A program made the translations under genes and the position numbers. A stretch of 64,000 nt of DNA from Rhodococcus sp. RD6.2. GTDB lineage: Bacteria > Actinomycetota > Actinomycetes > Mycobacteriales > Mycobacteriaceae. The stretch spans positions 366,209 through 430,208 of the forward strand of contig NZ_CVQP01000008.1 in assembly GCF_001040705.1 (NCBI RefSeq), read 5' to 3'. This document shows, one piece after another, positions 8,287 to 15,588 of the stretch; the first letter of the stretch is position 1, and each line of letters starts with the position of its first letter. The notes under the pieces were generated by a model. The model saw only the letters and a program-made list of their open reading frames with translations. It did no database searches and was not told the DNA's origin.

Positions 8287-8901
8287 GTGTCTGCCCGCCT
8301 CTCCGGGACCTCCCCGCTGACTTCCCGCGACCTCGCGCACATCGCCGTGTTCGCCGCCCTGATCATCGCCCTCGGGCTTCCGGGCACCATCAACATCGGC
8401 GGATCGGCCGTGCCGATCACCCTGCAGTCGCTCGGTGTGATCCTCGCCGGGGCGCTGCTCGGCCCACGCAAGGGCGTGCTCGCAGTCCTCACCGTCATCG
8501 TGCTCGGTCTCGCGCTGCCCGTCCTCGCGGGCGGACGCACCTCGCTCACGTCGCTCTCCGGCGCGACGGCCGGCTTCCTCATCGGCTGGATTCCCACGGT
8601 CGCGGTCATCGGCTGGCTGACCGTGAAGATGCTGCCGAACTACTCGGTGGTCAAGGGCACGTTGATCAACGTCCTCGGCGTCGTCGTCGTGCTGTACCTG
8701 TGCGGGACCGTCGGCATGCTGCTGCGCGGGCTGTCATTCGGAACGGCGATGAGCTCGAACCTGACGTACCTGCCGGGCGACCTCATCAAGGCAGTGCTCG
8801 CCGCCGTCGTCGCCGCCCAGGTACACCGCGCCTACCCGATGCTGCTGACCGACAGGGCGACGCGACGCACGCCCGCCGCGGAACCGGACGCCGCAGCCTA
8901 G
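8287..8901 (+). CDS. bioY: biotin ECF transporter S component BioY
   Basis: 204 residues, six membrane segments; DLAHIAVFAALIIALGLPG near residue 18 and the segment VPITLQSLGVILAGALLGPRKG near 45-66 are BioY hallmarks. BioY binds biotin in the membrane and works with an energising ATPase and EcfT partner, both encoded immediately downstream. The start is GTG with AGGAG 7 nt upstream. No biotin operator of the BioQ type was recognised upstream. The gene is followed after 2 bp by bioM. Confidence 0.95.
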   Translation: MSARLSGTSPLTSRDLAHIAVFAALIIALGLPGTINIGGSAVPITLQSLGVILAGALLGPRKGVLAVLTVIVLGLALPVLAGGRTSLTSLSGATAGFLIGWIPTVAVIGWLTVKMLPNYSVVKGTLINVLGVVVVLYLCGTVGMLLRGLSFGTAMSSNLTYLPGDLIKAVLAAVVAAQVHRAYPMLLTDRATRRTPAAEPDAAA

Positions 8902-8903
8902 TC

Positions 8904-9584
8904 ATGGTCGCGATCCGGTTCGAGAACGTCCGCCACTCGTACGGCGAACGCAGCGTCCTCGGCGGCGTCGACCTGACGCTGACCGAGCGCCGGATCGGCG
9001 TCGTCGGCGCCAACGGCAGCGGCAAGTCGACGCTCGCCCGCACGATCAACGGCCTCGTCGTTCCCACGTCGGGCCACATCCGCGTCGACGGCCTCGACAC
9101 CGCGAAGGACGGACGGGCGGTGCGCCGGAAGGTCGGGTTCGTGTTCACCGACCCCGACCACCAGATCATCATGCCGACGGTCGCCGAGGACATCGAGTTC
9201 TCGTTGCGGCGTAGCGGACTCGACGCGGACGGCCGCGCCGCACGCGTGCGGTCCGTGCTGGACCAGTTCGGCCTCGCCGGGCACGCCGACCACCCCACGC
9301 ATCTGCTCTCGGGCGGACAGAAGCAGCTGCTGGCCCTGGCGGCGGTGATGGTCACCGACCCCGAGGTGATCGTCGCCGACGAGCCGACCACCTTGCTCGA
9401 CCTGCGCAACGCTCGCCTCGTCGCGGACACGCTGCGTGGCCTCACCCAGCAGGTGGTGGTCGTCACGCATCACCTGGACCTGCTGGCGGACTTCGACCGG
9501 GTCCTCGTCGTCGACGGGGGCGTCGTGGTCGCCGACGGCGCACCGGCCGAATCCATCGCCCACTACATGAAGATCGCCGGATGA
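8904..9584 (+). CDS. bioM: biotin ECF transporter ATPase BioM
   Basis: 226-residue ABC ATPase. Walker A GANGSGKST at 35-43, a Q-loop region in DPDHQIIMPTVAEDIEF, the signature LLSGGQKQ near 133 and Walker B VIVADEPTT near 154, then the switch His in VVTHHLD. These are canonical for the cobalt/biotin ECF A subunit. It powers BioY-mediated biotin import through BioN. It lies 2 bp after bioY and overlaps bioN by 4 bp, so the three subunits are translated as one unit. Confidence 0.95.
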   Translation: MVAIRFENVRHSYGERSVLGGVDLTLTERRIGVVGANGSGKSTLARTINGLVVPTSGHIRVDGLDTAKDGRAVRRKVGFVFTDPDHQIIMPTVAEDIEFSLRRSGLDADGRAARVRSVLDQFGLAGHADHPTHLLSGGQKQLLALAAVMVTDPEVIVADEPTTLLDLRNARLVADTLRGLTQQVVVVTHHLDLLADFDRVLVVDGGVVVADGAPAESIAHYMKIAG

Positions 9585-10186
9585 CGATGCTCGGGCAGTA
9601 TGTGCCGGGCTTCTCGCTCGTGCACCGGATGCCGCCGATCGCAAAGCTCGCGATCCTCGTCGTGGTGCTCCTGACCATGGCGATCGCGGTACGGGAGCCG
9701 TGGCATCTGGTGCCCGCCGCAGCGCTGACCGTCATCGCCTACGGGCTGTCCCGCATCGGTCCCCGCGCCGCCCTGAACCAGTTACGTCCGGCGGTGTGGA
9801 TGCTGCTGTTCGTCGGTGCGTTCCAGTGGCTGTTCACGGGCTGGCAGCGCGCGCTCGTCGTATGCGGCGTGCTCGGACTGTCCGTCGCCTGGGCCGCGCT
9901 CGTGTCTCTCACGACGCGGGTACTCGACATGCTCGACGCGATCCACACCCTGCTCGGCCCGCTGCGCCCGTTCGGCGTCAACACGGACCGTGTCGGACTC
10001 GTCCTCGCCATGACCATCCGCTGCATTCCACTGATCAGCGGGCTGGTCGCCGACGTCACAGAGGCCCGCAAGGCCCGTGGCCTCGGGTTCTCGATCCGCG
10101 CACTGGCCGTCCCTGTCGTGATCGGTGCGCTGCGCACCGCCGACGCGATGGGCGAGGCTCTGGCCGCCCGCGGCGTCGACGACTGA
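9581..10186 (+). CDS. bioN: biotin ECF transporter transmembrane component BioN (EcfT family)
   Basis: 201 residues with an N-terminal QYVPGFSLVHRMPPIAKL segment, four to five membrane spans, and the C-terminal EcfT coupling region ending in EARKARGLGFSIR and GEALAARGVDD, which contains the Ala-Arg-Gly coupling motifs that contact the ATPase. It couples BioM ATP hydrolysis to BioY. The ATG overlaps the bioM stop (ATGA). A perfect hairpin terminator begins 12 bp after its stop, so it is the last gene of the bioYMN operon. Confidence 0.95.
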   Translation: MTMLGQYVPGFSLVHRMPPIAKLAILVVVLLTMAIAVREPWHLVPAAALTVIAYGLSRIGPRAALNQLRPAVWMLLFVGAFQWLFTGWQRALVVCGVLGLSVAWAALVSLTTRVLDMLDAIHTLLGPLRPFGVNTDRVGLVLAMTIRCIPLISGLVADVTEARKARGLGFSIRALAVPVVIGALRTADAMGEALAARGVDD

Positions 10187-10197
10187 CCCCACAGAGT

Positions 10198-10240
10198 GAA
10201 GCAGGGCCCGGCCGGACGTCATCCGGGCGGGCCCTGCTTC
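10198..10240. terminator. bidirectional hairpin terminator between bioN and pspA
   Basis: Perfect 13-bp inverted repeat (GAAGCAGGGCCCG at 10198-10210; its complement at 10228-10240) with a 17-nt loop, placed between the convergent ends of bioN and pspA. It can serve both strands. No long U tract follows, which is usual for actinobacterial terminators. Confidence 0.85.
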
Positions 10241-10271
10241 GTGTCTGACCAGTGCTTCGTGTCCGGCCAGT
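10236..10271. repeat. 18-bp tandem repeat at the edge of the bio terminator
   Basis: GCTTCGTGTCTGACCAGT (10236-10253) is followed directly by a copy with two changes (10254-10271). The first copy overlaps the right arm of the terminator hairpin. It looks like a local replication-slippage duplication; no function is visible. Confidence 0.7.
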
Positions 10272-10280
10272 GCGTTGGTG

Positions 10281-11096
10281 CTACTGAGCGGTCGGGTTCT
10301 CCGGCTTGGGGGTGGCCGCAGGGGTGGCCGGTGCGGCCGACGGGGCCGCTGCGCCGCCCGAGGGCAGTGCGTCACCCTTCATCGAGGCCCGGATCTGCTC
10401 CAGACGGCTGTGACCTGCCATCTGGACGCTCGCCTGCTGGACCTCCATCATGCGGCCCTGAACCGAGTTCTGCGCCAGCTCGGCCGAGCCGAGCGCGTTG
10501 GCGTAGCGACGCTCGATCTTGTCGCGGACAGCGTCGAGGCTCGGGGTGTTGCCGGGCGCGGACAGCGTCGCGTCCATCGACCGCAGCGAGTCGCTGACCT
10601 GCTCCTGCATCTTCGCCTGCTCGAGCTGGCTGAGCAGCTTGGTGCGCTCGGCCACCTTGGCCTGCAGCGTCATCGCGTTCTGCTCGACGGCCTTCTTCGC
10701 CTGAGCCGCGGCCTGCAGCGACTGGTCGTGCAGGACCTTCAGGTCCTCGACCGACTGCTCGGCGGTGACGAGCTGCGCCGCGAACGCCTCGGCTGCATTC
10801 GTGTACTGGATCGCCTTCTCGTTGTCCCCCGCAGTTGCAGCCTGGTCGGCGAGCGTGACGGCCTGACGGGCGTTGGCGTTGAGCTTCTCGATCTCGTCGA
10901 GCTGACGGCTCAGCTTCATCTCCAGCTGACGCTGGTTGCCGATGACCGATGCAGCCTGCTGCGACAGCGCCTGGTGCTGACGCTGCGCGTCCTCGATTGC
11001 CTGCTGAATCTGAACCTTCGGGTCCGCCTTCTCGTCGATCTTCGAGTTGAAGAGCGCCATCAGGTACTTCCAGCCCTTGACGAACGGGTTTGCCAT
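10281..11096 (-). CDS. pspA: PspA/IM30 family envelope-stress protein
   Basis: 271 residues, nearly all alpha-helical coiled coil from about residue 25 to 225, starting [16 protein letters not shown], an amphipathic N-terminal helix typical of PspA. The tail (about 228-271) is Ala/Pro-rich and disordered. PspA oligomerises on the inner membrane and preserves it under stress; in mycobacteria it is co-regulated with the upstream regulator ClgR. The order clgR-pspA matches Rv2745c-Rv2744c, but the mycobacterial partners Rv2743c and Rv2742c are missing, replaced by the biotin operon. Confidence 0.93.
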   Translation of the reverse strand: MANPFVKGWKYLMALFNSKIDEKADPKVQIQQAIEDAQRQHQALSQQAASVIGNQRQLEMKLSRQLDEIEKLNANARQAVTLADQAATAGDNEKAIQYTNAAEAFAAQLVTAEQSVEDLKVLHDQSLQAAAQAKKAVEQNAMTLQAKVAERTKLLSQLEQAKMQEQVSDSLRSMDATLSAPGNTPSLDAVRDKIERRYANALGSAELAQNSVQGRMMEVQQASVQMAGHSRLEQIRASMKGDALPSGGAAAPSAAPATPAATPKPENPTAQ

Positions 11097-11292
11097 TGGT
11101 TTGATCCTGCCTCCGTCTGAATGCCGCGCCAATCGCGACTCGATGCGCGACCGTCGCGCACCGACGTTGGGCAACTGCCCTCTGCCTGCTGCTCGCGTCC
11201 ACCCCACGCGGTGGTCCGAGGTCGAATCTACAACGCTCCGCGCCCCCCGCGCCCACCTCGACGGCCGACAGGCAGCCAGGACGGATCGGACG

Positions 11293-11676
11293 TCACGCAG
11301 CGGCCAACGCGGCCGGCGGCGCCGGGATCACCATCAGGGTGTCCTCGTCGATCCGAGGAGCCGAGGACGCCGCCTCCAGGGACACCTGCGGGGTACCCGG
11401 AATGGTCGCGGACGACGCGCGGGACCGCGCACGGTCCTCCACGGAATCCGACAGCGTCTCGCTCACCTCGTACAGAACCGTCGACAGTGGGACCTCGAGG
11501 GCGTCACAAATGGCGGCGAGCAGCTCACTGGAGGCTTCCTTGCGGCCTCGCTCCACCTCGGACAGATACCCGAGGCTCACCCGCGCGGAACTCGACACCT
11601 CACGCAGTGTGCGACTCTGGGACACCCGCGTGCGCCGCAGACTGTCCCCGAGCGCTTCTCGCAACAACACGCTCAT
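11293..11676 (-). CDS. clgR: ClgR, XRE-family activator of Clp protease and Psp genes
   Basis: 127 residues. An XRE helix-turn-helix spans about residues 10-66 ([16 protein letters not shown], then [21 protein letters not shown]), the near-invariant ClgR sequence. The C-terminal tail ends in LAAA, resembling the Ala-Ala degron by which ClgR is destroyed by ClpP. ClgR activates clp genes and, in mycobacteria, the psp operon. RBS GGAGG sits 6 nt before the ATG. It lies downstream of pgsA and cinA and upstream of pspA on the same strand, with gaps of 88 and 196 bp, so it may have its own promoter. Confidence 0.93.
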   Translation of the reverse strand: MSVLLREALGDSLRRTRVSQSRTLREVSSSARVSLGYLSEVERGRKEASSELLAAICDALEVPLSTVLYEVSETLSDSVEDRARSRASSATIPGTPQVSLEAASSAPRIDEDTLMVIPAPPAALAAA

Positions 11677-11764
11677 CTGGCACCTCCATCATGTGCACCC
11701 GATCCGGTCACGCTTCCCGTCTACCTTGGTTCAACGAGTCGACACGTCGAGTTGGTTCCCGACC

Positions 11765-12265
11765 CTATCCCGACGCGCCGGAACGCACGCGACCGAGGAG
11801 GTCCGACACCGCCGCGGCGACCGCTGCGCGGCGGATCTCCCAGCGACCCCCGGGCAACACTAGTTCGCGAACCCGGACGCCATCCGGCCCCGCAACCCCG
11901 AGAAACACGGTTCCGACGGGCGTGTCGTCCTGCGGGTCGGGTCCGGCGACCCCGGTCAGTCCGACACCCCAGTCGGCCCCGCATCGCGCCGCCGCACCCG
12001 TCGCGAGTTCGGCGGCCGTCGACGCCGCGACAGGTCCGTCGACGGCCAACGTGGCCTCGGCGACACCGGCGAGCCCGGCCTTGAGATCGGTCGCGTACAC
12101 GATCAGGCCGCCGCGCAGGACGATGCTCGCGCCCGGCACCCCCGCAATCGTCGCGGCCAGCAGTCCCGCGGTCAGTGACTCCGCTGTCGCGACCGTCTGG
12201 CGGCTGCGCGTCAGTTCCTCCACCAGGGAGGCGACGTCGGTGCCGTCGACCAGCGGGTCGCTCAC
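11765..12265 (-). CDS. CinA C-terminal-domain protein (nicotinamide-nucleotide amidase type, PncC)
   Basis: 166 residues, a stand-alone CinA_C domain: VATAESLTAGLLAATIAGVPGAS near residues 25-48 and GLTGVAGPDPQDDTPVGTVFLG near 105-126 are diagnostic. Members such as PncC deamidate NMN to NaMN in pyridine-nucleotide recycling. The GTG start overlaps the pgsA stop by 4 bp (GTGA), so it is translationally coupled to pgsA. The order pgsA-cinA-clgR is common in corynebacteria and Streptomyces, though cinA lies elsewhere in M. tuberculosis. Confidence 0.9.
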   Translation of the reverse strand: MSDPLVDGTDVASLVEELTRSRQTVATAESLTAGLLAATIAGVPGASIVLRGGLIVYATDLKAGLAGVAEATLAVDGPVAASTAAELATGAAARCGADWGVGLTGVAGPDPQDDTPVGTVFLGVAGPDGVRVRELVLPGGRWEIRRAAVAAAVSDLLGRVRSGASG

Positions 12266-12936
12266 CGCGCCGCGTGATGGACGCCCGCGCGCAACCGGAT
12301 CGACTGCACCACGTAGTCCAGCCCGGTGACGACGGTGAGGAACACCGCCACTCCCATCACGACCGCGGCCACGGTGGCCCACACGCCGGACAGCGGCAGC
12401 AGGTAGAGGCCGATGGCCAACGACTGCACCAATGTCTTCACCTTCCCACCGCGGCTGGCCGGGATCACGCCGTGTCGCAGGACCGCGAAGCGCAGGAGGG
12501 TGATTCCGATCTCGCGCGCGGCGATGATGCCGGTCACCCACCAGCTGAGGTCTCCCAGGATGGACAATCCGACAAGCGCTGCACCGATCAGCGCCTTGTC
12601 GGCGATGGGGTCGGCGAGCTTGCCGAAGTCGGTCACCAGCCCGTACTTGCGCGCCAACTGCCCGTCGATCCGGTCGGTGATGGCGGCGACCGCGAACACG
12701 ACCGTTGCCGCGATCCGCCAGGGGGTCTCGTGTCCGTCGCCGACGAACAGCACGACCAGGAACACCGGGACCAGAAGGATTCTCAGAACCGTCAGCACGT
12801 TGGCGATGTTCAACACGGGCACCGGCCGCGCGGGTGCCGCGTCGGGCATGTCCTCCTCGGGCGCACCGAGCATCCCTCCCGCGAAACTCACACGCGTGCC
12901 CTTGTCGGGGCGGTCGGAGGCAGGTGGGGACGGCAC
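12262..12936 (-). CDS. pgsA: CDP-alcohol phosphatidyltransferase (PgsA-type phosphatidylglycerophosphate synthase)
   Basis: 224 residues from the chosen GTG. The CDP-OH-phosphatidyltransferase motif D-G-x2-A-R-x8-G-x3-D-x3-D is intact in DRIDGQLARKYG and DFGKLADPIADK; six hydrophobic spans surround it. The enzyme condenses CDP-diacylglycerol with glycerol 3-phosphate to give phosphatidylglycerophosphate, the cardiolipin precursor. The start at 12936 is preferred because TATTCT (12944-12949) lies exactly 7 nt upstream, a leaderless signal; an ATG at 12849 would also keep the domain whole. It corresponds to Rv2746c (pgsA3), head-to-head with argA. Confidence 0.88.
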   Translation of the reverse strand: MPSPPASDRPDKGTRVSFAGGMLGAPEEDMPDAAPARPVPVLNIANVLTVLRILLVPVFLVVLFVGDGHETPWRIAATVVFAVAAITDRIDGQLARKYGLVTDFGKLADPIADKALIGAALVGLSILGDLSWWVTGIIAAREIGITLLRFAVLRHGVIPASRGGKVKTLVQSLAIGLYLLPLSGVWATVAAVVMGVAVFLTVVTGLDYVVQSIRLRAGVHHAAR

Positions 12937-12943
12937 ACGGCTC

Positions 12944-12972
12944 AGAATATCGTTTGATGCCACGACTACTGT
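12944..12972. promoter_or_regulatory. back-to-back leaderless promoters of pgsA and argA
   Basis: On the minus strand TATTCT (12944-12949) is followed by 7 nt and the pgsA GTG. On the plus strand TACTGT (12967-12972) is followed by 7 nt and the argA ATG. Both fit TANNNT with the spacing of leaderless actinobacterial transcripts. Only 43 bp separate the two start codons, so any bound regulator would touch both promoters. Confidence 0.6.
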
Positions 12973-12979
12973 GCACCCC

Positions 12980-13504
12980 ATGACCTCAGGCTCCGACAGC
13001 CCCGCCACGGACGCGCCCCGCGTGCGCCGCGCACGCACGTCCGACGTCACGGACATCAAGCGCCTGATCGACATCTACGCCGGCCGAATCCTCCTCGAGA
13101 AGAACCTCGTGACGCTCTACGAGGCTGTTCAGGAGTTCTGGGTCGCCGAGGTGGACGGGGAGATCGTCGGGTGCGGCGCCCTGCACGTCCTGTGGTCCGA
13201 TCTCGGCGAGATCCGTACCGTCGCGGTCGATCCGAAGGTCAAAGGCCGCGGCGTAGGGCACCTGGTGGTGGGCCGGCTCGTCGAGGTCGCACGTGAACTC
13301 GAACTGGAACGAGTGTTCGTGCTCACGTTCGAGGTCGACTTCTTCGGCAGGCACGGCTTCGCCGAGATCGAAGGCACGCCGGTGACCGCCGAGGTGTACG
13401 CCGAGATGTGCCGCTCGTACGACACCGGCGTGGCCGAGTTCCTCGACCTGAGCTACGTCAAACCGAACACCCTCGGCAACACGCGGATGCTCCTCACGCT
13501 CTGA
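12980..13504 (+). CDS. argA: ArgA-type amino-acid N-acetyltransferase (N-acetylglutamate synthase)
   Basis: 174-residue GNAT protein. The acetyl-CoA loop lies in AVDPKVKGRGVGHLVV near residues 85-100, after ALHVLWSDLGEIRTV. The short stand-alone form matches M. tuberculosis Rv2747, shown to acetylate glutamate or glutamine for arginine synthesis. The upstream 12 residues are Asp/Pro-rich and probably disordered. Start ATG at 12980 is supported by the TACTGT hexamer 7 nt upstream. It is the plus-strand partner of a divergent pair with pgsA. Confidence 0.88.
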   Translation: MTSGSDSPATDAPRVRRARTSDVTDIKRLIDIYAGRILLEKNLVTLYEAVQEFWVAEVDGEIVGCGALHVLWSDLGEIRTVAVDPKVKGRGVGHLVVGRLVEVARELELERVFVLTFEVDFFGRHGFAEIEGTPVTAEVYAEMCRSYDTGVAEFLDLSYVKPNTLGNTRMLLTL

Positions 13505-13510
13505 GCGTCA

Positions 13511-13591
13511 ACACCGCCCGAGGCTTCGCCCGAGAGGCACACCGCCCGAGGCTCCGCCCGAGAGGCACACCGCCCGAGGCTCCGCCGAGAG
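13511..13591. repeat. 28-bp tandem repeat (2.9 copies) behind argA
   Basis: Unit ACACCGCCCGAGGCTCCGCC plus CGAGAGGC; copies at 13511-13538, 13539-13566 and a shorter third at 13567-13591 that loses three bases. It lies in the gap between argA and the first YciI-like gene. The sequence resembles in style the 30-bp repeats before narH (44251-44340), both built around GAGGCTCCGC/GCAGGCTCCG. Function unknown. Confidence 0.8.
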
Positions 13592-13653
13592 TCGTCTGCC
13601 ACACCCATCGAATGCCGGCATCCGCCGGCGAACAGAAAGAAAGCGAGCCCGAC

Positions 13654-13941
13654 GTGCCCGTCATTGCCGTGGAGTACACCTACAGCTCCGCAACCGCCGC
13701 CGCCCGTGACGAAGTCCGTCCCGATCATCGGGCCTGGTTGTCCGGACTGGTCGACGCCGGGACCGTGCTGAGTACCGGTCCGTACGCAGACGGTAGCGGC
13801 GCCCTGATCCTGGTGTCCGCAGCCGACGAGAACGCCGCCCGTGCACTCTTCGAATCGGACCCGTTCGCGCGCGCCGGGCTGATCGACGGTGCCCGATTCA
13901 CCGAATGGCGGCCGGTCATGGGCGCTTTCGTGGCGTCCTGA
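13654..13941 (+). CDS. YciI-like (YCII-related, dimeric alpha-beta barrel) protein, copy 1
   Basis: 95 residues from GTG at 13654 (VPVIAVEYTYSSATAAARDE). The fold signature of the YCII family is clear: an initial beta strand, DHRAWLSGLVDAGTVLSTGPY with the conserved His/Asp region, a GALILVSA strand, and FTEWRPVMGAF at the end. YciI proteins are small dimers proposed as hydrolases or dehalogenase-like enzymes; activity here is unknown. An upstream in-frame ATG would add a poorly conserved head. It is a paralogue of the gene 139 bp downstream. Confidence 0.82.
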   Translation: MPVIAVEYTYSSATAAARDEVRPDHRAWLSGLVDAGTVLSTGPYADGSGALILVSAADENAARALFESDPFARAGLIDGARFTEWRPVMGAFVAS

Positions 13942-14079
13942 CGTCGCGCCACCCCATCGGGAAGACACACGGCTATCTCGGTATCTCCGACGCTGGCGGG
14001 AACGAGCGCATAGAATCTACTGCCTGGTATCTATTCGATTCCATCCGGTTTGAGCTGAGGCAAGTGGAAGCGAGTGGCC

Positions 14080-14418
14080 ATGTCGTTCATCGCTGTCGAG
14101 TACGTGTACCGCGAGGGGTCGGTGCCCGACCGCGACGTACACCGGCCCGCCCACCTGACCTGGCTCGGTGACCTCATCGACCAGGGCCACGTACTGACGG
14201 CAGGCCCCTACCTGAACAACAGTGGCGCACTCCTGATCCTTGCGACCCCGGACGCCGATGCCGCCGCGAAGCTACTGGCGGACGACCCGTTCATTCATGC
14301 AGGCATCGTCATCGACATCCACTACACCGAGTGGAGGCCCGTGCTCGGAACGTTCTCCGAGCACGGACCCACCTCGATCACGCCGACGTCGTCGAGTTCT
14401 GCCCGCCTCGGGTCTTGA
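14080..14418 (+). CDS. YciI-like protein, copy 2, with a Ser/Thr-rich tail
   Basis: 112 residues. It shares the plan of the preceding gene: SFIAVEYVYREG, HLTWLGDLIDQGHVLTAGPY, GALLILATPDAD and YTEWRPVLGTF. The last ~18 residues (HGPTSITPTSSSSARLGS) lie outside the domain and overlap the 3' end of the convergent terC gene by 41 bp. A GTG at 14074 is an alternative start; GGAAG lies just upstream of both. A TAGAAT hexamer at 14011-14016 is a candidate -10. The pair looks like an old tandem duplication, since the proteins have diverged well beyond identity. Confidence 0.8.
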   Translation: MSFIAVEYVYREGSVPDRDVHRPAHLTWLGDLIDQGHVLTAGPYLNNSGALLILATPDADAAAKLLADDPFIHAGIVIDIHYTEWRPVLGTFSEHGPTSITPTSSSSARLGS

Positions 14419-15370
14419 GGAGGCTGGCCACCGTCGTCACGACGAGCACGCCGATGATCACGGTCAGCGACATCGCGATGCTCACTTCCGGCACGCTCAC
14501 GTGCTCGCCGCCGTTGATGAACGGCAGGGTGTTCTCGTGGAGTGCGTGCAGCACGAGCTTGACGCCGATGAACGCGAGGATGATCGACAGGCCGTACGAC
14601 AGGTACACCAGACGTTCGAGCAACCCGCCGATGAGGAAGAAGAGCTGCCGCAGACCCATCAGCGCGAACGCGTTCGCGGTGAAGACGATGTACGGCTCGT
14701 TCGTCAGGCCGTAGATCGCGGGAATCGAGTCGAGTGCGAACAGGACGTCGGTGAACCCGATCGCGATGAGCGCGAGCAGCAGCGGCGTGACGAAGCGCTT
14801 CCCGTCGATCTTAGTGACGAGCTTGTCACCGTCGTACTCGTCGGTGGTCGGGACGAACTTACGGACGATCGAGACCATCCGGTTCTCGCGCTTCTCCTCG
14901 GCTTCCGCCTCGTCGCCGTGATCCTTCACCAGCTTGATCGCGGTGTAGACGAGGAAGAACCCGAAGAGGTAGAAGACCCAGCTGTACGCGTTGATGGCGG
15001 CGGCACCGACAGCGATGAACAGGCCGCGCAGAACCAGCGCCATGACGATGCCGATCAACAGCACCTTCTGCTGGTACTCGCGAGGTACCGCGAAGCTCGA
15101 CATGATGATGACGAACACGAACAGGTTGTCCACCGAGAGCGCCTTCTCGGTGATGTAGCCGGCGTAGTACTCGCCACCCGCTCCGGTACCCCACTGCCAG
15201 ATCACGAACAGGCCGAAGAGGACCGCGATGCCGATGTACACCGCGGACCAGAACCCGGATTCACGCAGTGTCGGCGCGTGCGGAGTGCGCACGTGGGCGA
15301 AGAAGTCGAAAACGAAGAGGCCGAGGATCACCAGACAGGTGATGATCCAGACCATCGGGGTGATGTGCAC
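14378..15370 (-). CDS. TerC/Alx-family integral membrane protein, probable manganese exporter
   Basis: 330 residues from GTG at 15370, about nine membrane helices. The TerC signatures are present: EKALSVDNLFVFVIIMSSF near residue 75 and FTDVLFALDSIPAIYGLT near 215, each with paired acidic residues in the membrane as expected for metal passage. The charged loop DEAEAEEKRENR is near 158. Members such as Alx and MeeF/YceF export Mn2+. The GTG is preferred over TTG at 15376 because GGAGG is 7 nt upstream. Control is by the preceding yybP-ykoY-type leader, which supports a manganese role. Confidence 0.9.
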   Translation of the reverse strand: MHITPMVWIITCLVILGLFVFDFFAHVRTPHAPTLRESGFWSAVYIGIAVLFGLFVIWQWGTGAGGEYYAGYITEKALSVDNLFVFVIIMSSFAVPREYQQKVLLIGIVMALVLRGLFIAVGAAAINAYSWVFYLFGFFLVYTAIKLVKDHGDEAEAEEKRENRMVSIVRKFVPTTDEYDGDKLVTKIDGKRFVTPLLLALIAIGFTDVLFALDSIPAIYGLTNEPYIVFTANAFALMGLRQLFFLIGGLLERLVYLSYGLSIILAFIGVKLVLHALHENTLPFINGGEHVSVPEVSIAMSLTVIIGVLVVTTVASLLKTRGGQNSTTSA

Positions 15371-15377
15371 AGGCAAT

Positions 15378-15406
15378 CCTCCGGTAGTCGATCAGGACAC
15401 CGGAGG
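15378..15406 (-). promoter_or_regulatory. RBS-sequestering hairpin (riboswitch expression platform) of terC
   Basis: On the minus strand CCTCCGGT (the 3' edge of the riboswitch core, within complement 15399-15406) pairs perfectly with ACCGGAGG (within complement 15378-15385) across a 13-nt loop. The second arm contains the GGAGG that precedes the terC GTG. Formation of this stem would hide the ribosome-binding site; use of GACCTCC by the ligand-bound core would free it. This implies translational ON control by the metal. Confidence 0.7.
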
Positions 15407-15540
15407 TCTCTCCCGCCGCGCTCACCGGCGACACAGGATGCGTGTCGTAGCGGTTCGCTCGACCGGCAACCCCGGAGCGGCGATTGCGCCGATCGTGTTG
15501 ACGAGGTTGCCGCGAAACAGTGGGGATACTCCCCTCCAAA
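15399..15540 (-). promoter_or_regulatory. yybP-ykoY-type manganese riboswitch upstream of terC
   Basis: The minus strand from 15540 carries the motif order of this class: AGGGGAGTATCCCC near the 5' end, CGTCAACAC, a GC-rich paired region, CTACGACACGC, and CGGCGGGAGAGACCTCC at the 3' edge. The GGGGAGUA and GAGACC elements form the Mn2+-binding junction in known members. The family is well known to precede TerC-type genes. The length (about 140 nt) and position directly before the terC RBS fit. The call is from motif recognition, not a covariance-model search. Confidence 0.8.
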
Positions 15541-15588
15541 GCCTCCTCATTCAATCACAGCATCGGCGCATCACCGCCAATCAGCAGG

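Noticed and set aside
13511-13591. CRISPR-like array behind argA
   Set aside because: The units are directly adjacent with no spacers; no cas genes are present.
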